From positions 27,473,866 through 27,537,865 of the forward strand of contig CM046298.1 of NCBI GenBank assembly GCA_025267735.1: a stretch of DNA of 64,000 nt, given 5' to 3'. Under the pieces are notes generated by a model, which was not told the DNA's origin, searched no databases, and saw only the letters and a program-made list of their open reading frames with translations. Shown one piece after another: positions 1 to 10,312 of the stretch. Source of the stretch: Mactra quadrangularis. Its lineage: Eukaryota > Mollusca > Bivalvia > Venerida > Mactridae. Each line of letters opens with the position of its first letter. Positions within the stretch are counted from its first letter, which is position 1. The position numbers and the translations under genes are program-made.

Positions 1-1159
1 GACATCAGGAAACAATCATCAGTGCACGAATATATATAAATGTAGGTCATTCACATGCTTCTTTTTAATGGCGTGCATTGTGCATGAAAAAAAAGCAGCA
101 AGAAAATGACGATCGACATCATTATCATTATCATAGCGAAGTACAAAACATGGGATAATTTAAGATAATTTTATTCACGATTTTAATGTTTTTTAAACTA
201 ATCCCTCGAGTTATTTCGAGTATGTGGCCTGGAAAGACATGTGGTTTATTTTTTTTTAATGTTTGCAAAATGAACAAATAATGATGAAACCGTGACAGGA
301 AGAAGAAATTCTAGGAATGTTCTTGCATGTCGGATCATTGAGTCCTTGGTCGAATGAGCGGAATATTCATAACTAATTTATGTATACAGTGTAACCTCTG
401 CAGAGCGACTTTCGGCGGAGTTTGAAAAATATGTCGCTCTGCAGAGGTGTTGCTCTGCAGAGGTAGACTTTTCTTCCGATCACGAAAAACGTCCGTTTTC
501 GGTACGGAAAACGGGCCATCATCCGTTCCGTAATGTAAATACAGTTATTAGCGGGCGCTGATCGACAAAAGTAAAAAGTTTTATTATGATTACAAAGTTT
601 TTTAGATAAATCATTATAACCGTTCAAACTTCCTAGAATGCTGGTTAGTTTTACGCAGAATAAAGTAATACACTAGGGAAATCGTTTCTGGTACCGTCGA
701 ATTTGTTCTTTATACCTGTCTAATGGCAAATAATATTTAGCATGAATTATCATCGTCTTTTCGGGAGTGAATGTCTGATTCCGCTCTTAAACCTCAAATT
801 AACTTAAAACAGATTCCATCGAAGCTTTTAATAATAAGTACAATAACAAATGTTTTCATTTACTATCGTACTCAAATTCAAACATAAGTCCAGATAATTG
901 ATATAGTTCACAAAAAGGATGGAAAACATCAATTAAGAACGAAATTACAAAACACATAAATGAGATTATATAAATTACTATTTCTTAGCCAATGAATATT
1001 ACTGGGTGCAATGTGGTTCGAGACTCATTAAAATCAAAGTACTGACCGTTCTTCTATTTTAATGTTAAAGAACCACCCAAGCAAATATAAAATCTAGTTT
1101 TTAGGAAATTGAGTTCAATCAAGCAATGATATTCAGGCAAGTATACGCAAATGTCTTAC
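1..1159 (-). other. Hexokinase intron 2 (5' part), runs off the window
   Basis: This stretch follows the donor site of hexokinase exon 2 on the minus strand, so it should be intronic. It is AT-rich. I looked on the minus strand for the next expected exon, which would encode the glucose/phosphate-binding LDLGGTNFR motif of hexokinases, and did not find it. The only recognisable content is the copy of a TA-flanked transposon fragment at 387-878. Confidence 0.6.
387..878 (+). mobile_element. 5'-truncated-type copy of a TA-flanked CAGT...ACTG element
   Basis: Starting with CAGTGTAACCTCTGCAGAGC directly after a TA, about 490 bp match the left half of the complete 917-bp element at 58731-59647, in the same orientation. 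Similarity fades near 878, so the right terminal repeat is missing or too diverged to see. The terminus, TA flank and subterminal repeats of the CTCTGCAGAG motif are like Tc1/mariner/pogo-type non-autonomous elements. It carries no credible open reading frame. Confidence 0.7.
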
Positions 1160-1322
1160 CACTGCCGTCAGGTAATGCTCGTACAAATGTAGGGAACATT
1201 TTGATATCAGCAAGATGATTAGAGTTAGCCCTCAATCCATTGTTCATCTCTTCACTTAGTAAATGCATCACTCTCTTATACGTGAGAGATGAGAGCTTGA
1301 ACCCTCGCACAAATGCCTCGAT
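1160..1322 (-). CDS. HK: Hexokinase coding exon 2
   Basis: This exon has 163 nt: 54 codons plus one base. Acceptor CTTTTTCAG lies at 1323 and above, donor GTAAGACA at 1159 and below. As far as I recall, vertebrate hexokinase and glucokinase exon 2 is also 163 bp with the same ending phase, which supports homology of the exon and not just of the protein. The most diagnostic residues are KMFPTFVRALPDGS at its 3' end and EEMNNGL in the middle. Confidence 0.9.
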
Positions 1323-4300
1323 CTGAAAAAGAAGACAATGAAATATAAGAATCATATCTCATCTCATCTGCCCCATTGTGAATGCTATTGGGGCGCTACA
1401 GATGACCCATGGGGCACTACAGATGATCCATGGGGCGCTACAGATGACCCATGGGGCGCTGCAGATGATCCATGGGGCGCTACAGATGATCCATGGGGCG
1501 CTACAGATGATCCATGGGGCGCTACAGATGATCCATGGGGCGCTACAGATGATCCATGGGGCGCTACAGATGATCCATGGGGCGCTACAGATGATCCATG
1601 GGGCGCTACAGATGATCCATGGGGCGCTACAGATGATCCATGGCGAATGCCATTGGCGCGCTACAGATGATCTTTCAACCAGTCTTCTCCAGTCATTAAT
1701 TATAATAAATGGCTGAAGTTTCAACTAGCCGACAATACGAAATTAGTAATAAAGAAAAACAAAGAAACGTCTGCAACTTTTACTTTTCGTCTCTCTGTCT
1801 TTAAACGTTAATCATGCTTCAGATATTAACTGAAATTTAATGAAATTTACATAGATATGTGGCCAAACTAGAATGATACCAAACATACCTACATTGAATT
1901 TAACTTTGTATGTGAAATTTGACTTTTACTGAGTGTATAGTTTGTTTGCCAGTCAGTATATTCTGTCATTGTCACGTGATTGTATATTTTATGAAATGCA
2001 TTTGTATGTTCACACGGGTCTACAGACCTATTGATTTCAAAAAATAAAATCTTCTTTTTCATAAACTTAAGTATTCAAAGGTTGGACATCTACAATAGTT
2101 TAGTATTATCTATAATTGTTCGCTAACTAGAAACTTCAACATTACAACATTCTCGTATCCAGAGCGTGGCAGGATTCTCGAATCTTGATAACCTCAGGGT
2201 ACGAGTATGCATTACAAGTACAAACATGTGTAAGTAAACTTGATATTTCAAAGTTTGTTTGCTCTTTTGAAATACTAAAATATAAACTTCAACAAAAACA
2301 ACACTATAATCGACTCAAAGTTAATCTAATATGTACCATGTTTTTATATTTGTCGGGGATCATATTATAACAACCATAACAGCGCCGATTTTTCCCATAA
2401 TTTGACAACATCGCTACCATTAAAGCAAGCCTTGCGTAATAAACATAACATATTCTTATTTGGCATGAAATTTGATACAATTCAAAGCCAACAAAAACTT
2501 AAATGTAATGTAATGTACATCGAAATGTGATGTGATGTGATGAGCTGCGCTGCGCTGCACTGTGCTGTGTTGCGCTGTGCTGCACTGCGCTGCGCTGCAC
2601 TTCACCGCATTGCACTGCACTGCACCGCATTGTACCACACAGCTTTACAATGCAATGTAATGCAATGCAGGGTAGAGTATTGTAATGCAAGGTAATGTAA
2701 TCAACTGTACGGAAACCGTTTTACAGTTTCGTGGAAAGGTAAAAATCGCCGCGATTCCAAATTGCCGTTTTCGAAACCTAGCCAATTGCACAAAGGTCGC
2801 GTCTACTAGGTTTCAAATTACAAATCACAGACTTCGTGTTATGTAATTAAATATATTTGAATACAATTATCATTAACAGGAGATTACGACAGTCAACTGT
2901 CTCCACAGAAAATGAGATTCTGTAACATTTTGACATATTGTTTCCATCATGGAATTAAATGCGTGACATATAACATATTTCATGGATATTGAAATAGGAG
3001 GAAATAAACATTGTGAAACTACATCGAGTTTCAATCGAAAACACACTTAGAGCTGACTTGAGCTGGTTCGACTGTTGCCGGAAATTGCCGAGCATTTTCG
3101 ACTTTATCAAGTTTCAATATGGACACCAAGCTTTGCTGACTCGTGCTTGAACGGCCGTTGCCGAGGGTTTCCGACTTCATCAAGTTCCAATCTTAAAACC
3201 ACCAAGCTTAGCCGACTTGTCTTTGAACGACCGTTGCCGAAAATTGCACAGGGATTCCGACTACATCAAGTTCCAAACCAAACACTAAGCTTATCTGACT
3301 CGTACTAGATCGACTATAGCCGGAAATAGCCGAGGATTACAGAATGTATCAAGATTGTTCTAGTATCACTATGGTGATAATTTTGTAGCATCGACAAGTA
3401 GACGTTTATTATATTGGCTCAGGGTCTATGGTGTATGAAGATGTTCAAATGCACGAAGCACAACTTACAAGTCTACACCAGGCTAAGTCATCAACTACTT
3501 TACTCTCACCAAGGTCTTTGAAATAAAATATTTACAACAAAACCAAATTATAGAATTTAATTGCAATCAGAGCACCAAACAGTATATCTTTACAGAGTCT
3601 GTAGCTTTTTTCGCAAGCTTAACAAACCTAGATCTACAGAACTAATAAAATCTCCTCGTTTAAAGTGTCGTTTTACGAAACGCATGCACGAAAATTACCA
3701 CCTAAGCGACATGCATCCAAAATTGATTAATAATTCTAATTAATGAATTTTGCAATAGAAAAAATTACCAAATGACAATTGTGTTCACTTTGAAATTATA
3801 GTGCAATTGAAGTGCGGCACTTAATCCACACAACTGTAGCTAACAGGTGGTTGATGATTCCTTCAGATCTAGGCACAATCTAGATGTCAATTCATCGGAC
3901 AACCATTAGGAACAATCTAGATGTCAATTCATCGGACAACCATTAGGCACAATCTAGATGTCAATTCATCGGACAATCATTAGGCACAATCTAGATGTCA
4001 ATTCATCGGACAATCATTAGGCACAATCTAGATGTCAATTCATCGGACAATCATTAGGCACAATCTAGATGCCAATTCATCGGACAATCATTAGGCACAA
4101 TCTAGATGTCAATTCATCGGACAATCATTAGGCACAATCTAGATGTCAATTCATCAGACAATCATTAGGCACAATCTAGATGTCAATTCATCAGACAATC
4201 ATTATGATTATATGCAAAAAAGTGGTACCTAACTACATGCAATTAATAAATGCATATAATAATACATGTACTATAATATAACCGAATGCAATTTTAATAT

Positions 4301-4611
4301 AATTTCAGAGTTAAATAGTTTCGAATGTTGAAATCGATTCAGGAAAGTTCAACTATTAATATCATCAAAGTTATTGCAAAATTAAATGGTTAATGACATT
4401 TTTTAAGTCCCAAATGCTTAATTTGAAATGAGAAGTCCGCACATTAAGACCATAACGCAAAAATACCATTTATTTTGAGAGTCTAAATAGTATAACTTTA
4501 CAGATAGAAGTAGTAAAGATTATCAAGAAAACAATATAATATCAAAGTTTATTAAAAAAACAAACAAACATAAATTATTACCTGATCCATTTTATTCATT
4601 GATTGATTCAT
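1160..4611 (-). CDS. HK: Hexokinase, first two coding exons (partial gene)
   Basis: Hexokinase phosphorylates glucose to glucose 6-phosphate with ATP in the cytosol, the first step of glycolysis. Two minus-strand coding exons are visible: 4582-4611 (10 codons) and 1160-1322 (163 nt). Joined they read MNQSMNKMDQ then IEAFVRGFKLSSLTYKRVMH and onward to KMFPTFVRALPDGS. This matches the N-terminal small-domain helix and the conserved MLPTFVRSTPDG segment of animal hexokinases and glucokinases. The join is phase 0, with donor GTAATA after exon 1 and acceptor TTTTTCAG before exon 2; exon 2 ends in phase 1 with donor GTAAGA. The start is the first in-frame ATG after an in-frame TAA about 54 bases upstream. 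Two other in-frame ATGs follow within eight codons. The catalytic part lies beyond the left edge. Confidence 0.85.
1389..1640. repeat. 21-bp minisatellite, 12 copies
   Basis: Twelve tandem copies of a 21-bp unit (tggggcgctacagatgatcc plus one base) occupy exactly 252 bp. Copies 1-4 carry most of the variants and copies 5-12 are identical, which suggests recent expansion from one side. Because 21 is a multiple of three and the unit lacks stops in several frames, long repetitive open frames appear on both strands; these are artefacts of the repeat. It lies in hexokinase intron 1. Confidence 0.97.
2148..2209. mobile_element. Foldback microelement, CATTCTCGTACCC family (copy 1)
   Basis: This copy is an imperfect palindrome of about 62 bp beginning CATTCTCGTATCCAGAG and ending with a reverse complement of it (GGGTACGAGTATG). 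The centre carries ATTCTCGAATCTTGATAACC. It is one of seven copies in this window; the others are at 20760, 26538, 27022, 49379, 49459 and 53177. No internal gene is possible at this size. Confidence 0.75.
2506..2703. repeat. Degenerate pentanucleotide low-complexity tract
   Basis: About 200 bp are built from 5-mers of the TG(C/T)(A/G)N type: tgtaatgtaatg, gatgtgatgtgatg, then gctgcgctgcactgtgctg, and again tgcaatgcaatg. The composition shifts from AT-rich to GC-rich and back across the tract, so it is several diverged pentamer blocks rather than one pure microsatellite. Open frames across it have no coding value. Confidence 0.9.
3021..3340. repeat. Diverged tandem repeat, about 73-86-bp unit, about 4 copies
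   Basis: Four successive units share the landmarks GAC-TxxATCAAGTTTCAA, CACCAAGCTT-xGCxGACT and GxxCGxxxxTTGCCG-xAAATTGCCG. The ATCAAG landmark recurs at about 3023, 3106, 3179 and 3265, so unit length varies from 73 to 86 bp. The units are clearly older and more diverged than the nearby 21-bp and 37-bp arrays. Confidence 0.75.
3871..4203. repeat. 37-bp minisatellite, 9 copies
   Basis: Nine head-to-tail copies of a 37-bp unit (AGGCACAATCTAGATGTCAA, then TTCATCGGACAATCATT) fill exactly 333 bp. Variation is limited to a few positions: aggAac in copy 2, aCcatt in copies 1 and 2, atgCcaa in one middle copy, and catcAg in the last two. The array lies in hexokinase intron 1, about 400 bp downstream of exon 1. 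Confidence 0.97.
4582..4611 (-). CDS. HK: Hexokinase coding exon 1
   Basis: The ten codons MNQSMNKMDQ are followed by a GTAATAATT donor. An in-frame TAA lies upstream near 4663-4665, so translation cannot start earlier on this exon. The exon is short and would not be accepted alone; it is supported by its phase-0 join to exon 2, by the similar short N-termini of glucokinase-type proteins, and by a good donor site. An alternative first exon farther upstream cannot be excluded. Confidence 0.65.
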
Positions 4612-5000
4612 TTTAAATTTCACACACTCTCTTACAAACACAAACACGCCGAGATCTTATACACCAAACGAGCTTTGCAAATGCAGTAAAACTGAACTGA
4701 CACTGAATTAAGATGAGGCTATGTTTACCCGGCTGAATGTAATTGTTGTGAAGTGTATTTATAATACATAGGTTTATAACCGAGCAAGGCAGTAGGACAA
4801 AATCACTTTTGCATGAAATCTAGCCAAATATCTGGTTGCTTTTTGTCGTATATAAATGAATAGTCATGTGCGGCTGGCATATCGTATATTTTATAAAAAA
4901 ATGTACTATACAAACAAGAGTTGCGGGAAGGACAAAGAGGCAAACACTTATGTTCAGCCAGAGTAGGTCAAGTTCAGTGTACATAAATAACCCGCCGGTA
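4612..5000 (-). promoter_or_regulatory. Probable hexokinase 5' UTR/promoter region
   Basis: This is the sequence immediately upstream of the hexokinase start on the minus strand. A TATA-like stretch (TATAAATAC on the minus strand) lies near 4756-4768, about 150 bases upstream of the ATG. No other element stands out, and the transcription start is not defined. The assignment rests on position only. Confidence 0.35.
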
Positions 5001-5412
5001 ACCTAACCTTGGTCTAGATTCAGTACAAACTACAGGCTTATATAAAAAACTAAGGGGAATAACTAGGAAGGTTGAATCAAGGGAGGTAAAAACAATGTAT
5101 CACACGATATTTCCATGGTTAAATAGCATGAGAGAAACCTTGATCATTGCAAAGAGTATTGCATTGTGACAAATAATTAATGACAACATAAAACTTAAGA
5201 ATGAGTTTTGCAATCTTTTGAAGAGACATATTTTTACAACCTAAGTCAGTAGAAGTACTCGTGTTCTACTTGTGCCAGGAAGCTTGTTCCAGAAAAAAAA
5301 TCTACCTCCGACAGGTTTCCTTGTTATCGTGTATATAGAATCCAGAACTTTATCATTTACCATCATGGTAAAACAGCAAAACTTAGGTCTACAGTATATG
5401 ATATTAGACCTT

Positions 5413-5512
5413 GGGGTAGCATACTATCAAAAATCTTACGACAATTTAACATAACAATATATAAGGATTTACGACTAAAATCAGTCGTAAGACACTTGAT
5501 AATACGAGCCCC
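5413..5512. mobile_element. Palindromic MITE, ATTATCAAAAATCTTACGAC family (copy 1)
   Basis: This is a foldback of about 100 bp. GGGTAGCATACTATC and TCTTACGAC on the left pair with GTCGTAAGAC and GATAATACGAGCCCC on the right. Near-identical copies lie at 13782-13984 (two in tandem) and 62039-62139. It is too small to encode anything. Confidence 0.75.
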
Positions 5513-5600
5513 TGGTCATTTACTAGTGTTAGCTAAACATTGCATCTTAATTTAAGATCTCCCTATATATACTATGGACTGCTCCATGTTACTATAGTAA

Positions 5601-5850
5601 GAGCAGTAGTCCAGTGGTGAGACGCGCGCTAAGGGATCGAGAGGTCTCGGGTTCGAGCCCCATCAGAAACGCTGCTAATTTCTTCGAGCAAAACGTTACC
5701 TACAGTTGTTTTACTTCGCCAATGTGCAAATAGGTGTAAGGGTCACACCAGCTTGAATGTGATTTCAATGATCAGGAGTTATCGTACAAAATTGCCAAGT
5801 CAGCTGAACGTGCATATAGAGGCAGACCTTAAACTACACCTTTTTTCACT
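5601..5850 (+). mobile_element. tRNA-derived SINE (family 1, forward)
   Basis: The head resembles a tRNA with internal RNA polymerase III promoter boxes: A-box TAGTCCAGTGG at 5607-5617 and B-box GGTTCGAGCCC at 5650-5660. A body follows, starting GCTGCTAATTTCTTCGAGCA and running to about 5850, ending in a T-rich tail. The same head and body are found on the opposite strand at 28071-28288, with part of the body at 14229-14280, so this is a dispersed SINE and not a tRNA gene. Confidence 0.8.
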
Positions 5851-6245
5851 TGTTTAATTTTAATGTCTTCATTTGAATTTAGCAGATACATATCTACTGC
5901 ACGCTTATTTTTGACATGTGAATTTAATAAAAAAATAAAATGTGTTTATTCTAGTTATTAAGCATTGTATGCCTTTTCTGTAGTCATTTGGATTTCAAAC
6001 TAGAAACTAGTCTTTTCCAAAGTCCAGTAAAACAATCTGTAATCCACGAATTTTCAACTACAAAATTTATCATTGCTAAATAATACAAATCTTGCTCGTG
6101 CATTAATTAACATAATTAATTAAGAATGCAAATCGTGTTTACATCATTTGAGGTAATTAATTATAACAGACATACGCAGTTATAATTTTATAAAAAAAAA
6201 AATACATAAATGTTACATTCCCAGCCAGCAGCTACAAATATTAAC

Positions 6246-7403
6246 TATACTTAACGAAACTTCTTAGTTCTCCGATTTCAATATAGTGGCATTTTTGTAT
6301 TCATTGTGTTAACAATGAATACACTAGTATGACAAGATTAATAGTAGTATTCCGATCAGAGTCCAATTTTACATCGCTGATACCTAACAGCAACCAAGCC
6401 AGAATATTCCGAGACAAAGTACTTTGATTTTCATCGTTTATGTCCTATCGTTATCAAAAATGTGTATTGACTATACTGTCGTCTGCTTACATACCTTTCC
6501 ACGCTTTTTCAATTGATGCAAAATTGTTTTTGTCGTGCTTGTGCTGAAAAGCCGAAATGGGCACGTGCATCTCATGCAAAAATACTACGTGGTCAGTTTT
6601 GGTGAAAAATCATTAGGGGTGTAACGGTTAACCGATATACCGGTTAATATTGCAATACGACTTCTTACGGTTTTTAACCGGTTCGTTTTTTCTAGTTATG
6701 TTCCATACTGATTGTTTTTAGCCGAGTCTGAAATTTTAAATGTTTGATTAGATGTTAAAATGTGTTCGGAAACTTGAAATATTTTCGTAAAGTGAGAGAA
6801 TAATTATAGTTAAAGTCCATTCAAAACCTTTTTTTATAACTTATTCAAACATTTGCATAATACGTGTAGATCATTTGTAAATACAAATATCTATGTACAA
6901 TGTGAATCAAATTAAGTTGATGCACGTGCATTAATTCATGCTATGCATGTATGCGCAAAGAACAATATGTATTACAATATATTGCAATATATTGCAATAC
7001 GGGTTTCGTGTATCGCAATATATTGCAATACGGTTTTTACCGTATTGTTACACCCCTAAAAATCATTAGTGTGTTGATATGCACAACGAAAAATCAAGAA
7101 ATGGCTCGAATGTCGCTTCAAGAACGAGAAATGCTACAGGTCTTTTGCAAGGCGGTGCGTCACAAACAGGATAAGATTTCTTATTGCTAACTTTCTGTTA
7201 AATCGAAGCAATTAAAATTTTTCCCATATTAACGCATGCACGACTAAACCGGTTTTGCATCGCTAAAGCAGCATGAAAACCATGCAAACAAATGTTAGTA
7301 TGGTCCTATACACATATTCATCATTGATCGGACATAAATGTTGAAAAAATAAATATTTCCTACAATATTGAAATAATGACACTTAGAAGTTTCGTTAAGT
7401 ATA
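6246..7403. mobile_element. MITE copy A with 23-bp terminal inverted repeats, interrupted
   Basis: The left end begins TATACTTAACGAAACTTC and the right end is its reverse complement (GAAGTTTCGTTAAGTATA). Interior and ends match copy B at 8102-8682 in the same orientation. Copy A is longer because a 445-bp hAT-like element (6614-7058) has inserted into it. Without the insertion and its target duplication it would be about 705 bp. There is no open reading frame of note. Confidence 0.85.
6614..7058. mobile_element. hAT-like MITE with exact 8-bp target duplication
   Basis: Termini are TAGGGGTGTAAC on the left and the reverse complement-like GTTACACCCCTA on the right. The element is flanked by AAAATCAT at 6606-6613 and again at 7059-7066, the 8-bp duplication typical of hAT elements. 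The uninterrupted site is preserved in the sister copy at about 8333-8342 (GAAAATCATTAGTGTG). The right subterminal region has repeated GCAATATATTGCAATA motifs. Confidence 0.92.
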
Positions 7404-7620
7404 TATAACTGCAGGTATATTATTCAACTGTGCTGTTATTTAGTGGAACAGACGCGTTCCTACGTATGTAAATGATTAATGACAGAATTTATTTATAGAT
7501 GTAGGACTAGCATAGTAAACGAACGATTGTGCAAACGAGAAATGCTAACATAAGGCTATAGAAAACAAATTTGAGAGTCTCATCCGAATACTTATTTTAT
7601 ACTTAAATATATTATGTTTT

Positions 7621-7842
7621 AAGCCACAGCAAGTAGATCTCATGTGTTCCACGGATTTTTCTGGGGGAAATGGGGCGAGCGAGCAAAGAAAAAAATAAAA
7701 AAAATCTTAATTCAGTTGCTTATATAGCGGTTTGACCAAATTTTTATGAGCGAGCGAGGAAATATTTTTGTGTGTGTAAAAACCGTCAAAATTAAGGTAT
7801 GAGGGAATCCATAGAACATATGATTAACTTGTTGTTGCCTTA
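7621..7842. mobile_element. MITE, GGCCACAACAAGTTGATC family (copy 1)
   Basis: Ends AAGCCACAGCAAGTAGATC and GATTAACTTGTTGTTGCCTT form a terminal inverted repeat of about 30 bp around a body of about 160 bp. Both sides show TTA next to GCC, compatible with a 3-bp TTA duplication as in PIF/Harbinger elements, but this is not certain. Better-preserved copies are at 17031-17246 and 42834-43060. Confidence 0.75.
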
Positions 7843-8101
7843 ACGCAATAAAACAAGTATCGTTAAATTTTATTTAACTGTCAGTGGCTCATACATTAAT
7901 CTACCCTGCTGACTTAAATACTCGGTAATTGTTCGATTACTCCCGTACATAAATACGTGTATTGAATGATGTATGCGCCAATGACTGTCAAAATTAACTA
8001 TATGTATTTTTAAATTAAACGCAATGAAGACTTGTATTAACCTAAGAACAAGATTAAGATATCTCAACATGCAAATACTGTCGATATCTTAGGTTCAGTA
8101 A

Positions 8102-8682
8102 TATACTTAACGAAACTTCTAAGTACACCGATTTCCATGTTGTCAAGGATTTTAATTTTTCAACATTTACGTCCAATCGTTCATGAAAATGTGTACAGGA
8201 CTATACTCTAGTCTGCTTGCATGGTTTTCATGCTTCTTAATTGATGCAAAAATGGTTTTGTCGTGCATGTGCAGAAAAGCGGAAATGCGCACGTGCTTAT
8301 CGTGAAAAAATTGCACGTTGTCAGTTTTAGTGAAAATCATTAGTGTGTTGATATGCACAACGAAAAATCAAGAAATTGATCGAATGTCGCCTCAAGAACG
8401 AGAAATTGCCATAGGGCTTTGCCAGACGGTGCCTCACCTGCAGAATAACACTTATACATGTAATTGCTAATATTCTGTTCAATCAAAACTATCAGAAAAT
8501 CTTCCCATGTCAACGCATGTGCGACAAAAATGCTTTTGCATTGAAAAAGTAGAATGAAAACCATGAAAGCAAAGGTCAGTATAGTCCAAAACACATGTCC
8601 ATCATCGATCAGACTTTAATGTTGAAAAATAAGACTTCCTACAATACTGAAATCGGAATACTTAGAAGTTTCGTTAAGTATA
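8102..8682. mobile_element. MITE copy B, uninterrupted sister of copy A
   Basis: This copy is 581 bp and bounded by perfect 23-bp inverted repeats (TATACTTAACGAAACTTC... on the left). Compared with copy A at 6246-7403 it lacks the hAT-like insertion and so preserves the pre-insertion sequence. Its flanks are AT-rich and the target duplication is ambiguous (TA or TATA). Confidence 0.85.
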
Positions 8683-9164
8683 TGTCTAGATTCATTTTTA
8701 AAAGGTTAATTTGAATGTCCAAAAACTTGATGCAAAAATGCTTTTTTCCGGAATTACGAACGCAATGGGGCGGTGCTTATTGATAGAGGTGGACCACAGG
8801 CGGGGGTTGTAAAACTAAAACATCACTTTCTTTAGCCTAATATGTGAGTATTGCACTTGACAAGGAAGAAAATGAATAAATAACAACTTAAGTTTGATAT
8901 AAATATGGAATAATGAGATGTAATTTAAAATGCGAACAAGTGAGTGCATATGTACTAGTTAGTGAGTGATTTACATGTCTATGAATTGCCCGTGAAAACT
9001 GTATAAATTTTGTATACATGTATTAATTACCAAGGACATTCAAGTTTTGGGAACCGCAATTAAAGTTAATTCAATATATTAATTTATACAATTTAAATAC
9101 ACCGTCTCATACATTTTAAGACGAAAATTTCAAGGTTTATAAACGTATCGTTTTACAACCTAAG

Positions 9165-9250
9165 CTTAGACGGTGGGGCAGTGGTGAAGCTCATGATTTC
9201 TAATCGAGTTTGGAAGTTCAAGTTGGACTCCAGACCAAAACAGGCTATAC
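9165..9250 (+). mobile_element. Decayed tRNA-like SINE head
   Basis: A weak A-box-like GGGGCAGTGGTGAAGC is followed about 45 bases later by a B-box-like AGTTCAAGTTGGACTCC. The spacing fits a tRNA-derived promoter, but neither box is intact and no second copy of this piece was seen in the window. Confidence 0.4.
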
Positions 9251-9352
9251 CCTTTCATGAAAATCCGATATTTATTATTTAATATACCGATGTATCCCGT
9301 GGAAACGTAAGCCCTTTTGATGTAAGGCCAAGTGAGTATAATCATATGGAGT

Positions 9353-9750
9353 TTAGACTTTCGGCGTATCGCCGAAAGGCTTAGTTATACCACAAAACGA
9401 AAACTATCGACGCTGAAAATGCCTGACCAGTTTAACTTGCGGAATGATACATGCGTCTCTGATTTACAACGCAGTTAATTTCTATGCGATAAAAGTAGTT
9501 CCGTCAATCAACTGACGCGTATTTGTTTCAATGATAATTGACAGATGAGGAAGGAGCGGAGTCAAATCTCGTTAATACACTATGCAGTAGTATTTGCCAG
9601 TAATACAGGGTAGAATAAACACATCGCCCGCATGTTTTGCCCTGCTCGATTTGTACTTGAATCTAATGTGTAAGGAGTAATCATTTGTATGGATTTGTTA
9701 GGTTGCAATGTGCACGCAAACGTCTTTTTGTATTTCAATACTTTGATTTT
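9353..9750 (+). repeat. Dispersed repeat, about 395 bp (copy 1)
   Basis: From the small hairpin TTTCGGCGTATCGCCGAAAG onward, about 395 bp match the segment at 22319-22712 in the same orientation with few differences. There is a strong hairpin only at the left end, and no terminal inverted repeat was recognised. It could be a Helitron-like or solo piece of a larger element; I cannot assign a class. Confidence 0.8.
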
Positions 9751-10239
9751 AACTTATTACACCATAAACGAATCAATTAAATACTAATTAATCGTAACAC
9801 ATCGATTGTCAACGTATTTTATAATCTGATACAAGATATAAGACGTTTATTTTGGAAACAATACCGAACGAAGTAAAGTCTTGTATCCTGATAGGCTTTT
9901 CTGTATATTGTAGATGGTATCTAAACCAATACCATTCGTACTCAATTCAATGCTAAACAGTACTCAAATAAAAATTTGGAAAAACTTGATTTTCTGGACA
10001 AAATTGTGGAACTTGAGAATCGACGTATGTTTGTGCATTTGGTGCCCTTGGTCACATATCAGAATGTTGTCGATTTTAAATGAATGCTGTGAGATATAAA
10101 AGAAAATTACTCAGTCATGTCAACATGGTAAATAAGTGAACAGTCATTAGCAAGTTTGAATACCTACGACGGACCTGATGTAATGAATCTCACTCTAGGA
10201 GAGTATTAATTAGCATATATCTTTTGAAGCAGGGAAAAG

Positions 10240-10312
10240 TACCATACGGAACCCCGCGGTGATTTTATTACGCACATTTATGTTCACCTGCGTAGAATAT
10301 TACCGAGTTATT
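10240..10312. repeat. Foldback fragment of the CATTCGGAAC family
   Basis: The sequence carries CATACGGAACCCCGCGGTGAT on the left and a weak reverse complement (CTGCGTAGAATATTACCGAG) on the right. It resembles the better copy at 10867-10941 and the split copies at 36556-36822 and 47748-48235, but the arms are diverged. Confidence 0.45.

Larger units (their letters stand above)
1323..4581 (-). other. Hexokinase intron 1
   Basis: This 3.26-kb intron has GT..AG ends (GTAATA donor, TTTTTCAG acceptor). It is unusually rich in simple tandem repeats: a 21-bp minisatellite (1389-1640), a foldback element (2148-2209), a degenerate pentamer region (2506-2703), a roughly 73-86-bp diverged tandem repeat (3021-3340) and a 37-bp minisatellite (3871-4203). 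Confidence 0.75.

Noticed and set aside
1359..1724. Long repetitive open frames (110-121 codons) on both strands
   Set aside because: They arise from the 21-bp minisatellite, whose unit length is a multiple of three. They lie inside hexokinase intron 1.
3871..4203. CRISPR-like array
   Set aside because: The units are directly adjacent with no unique spacers, and the genome is eukaryotic; it is a minisatellite.
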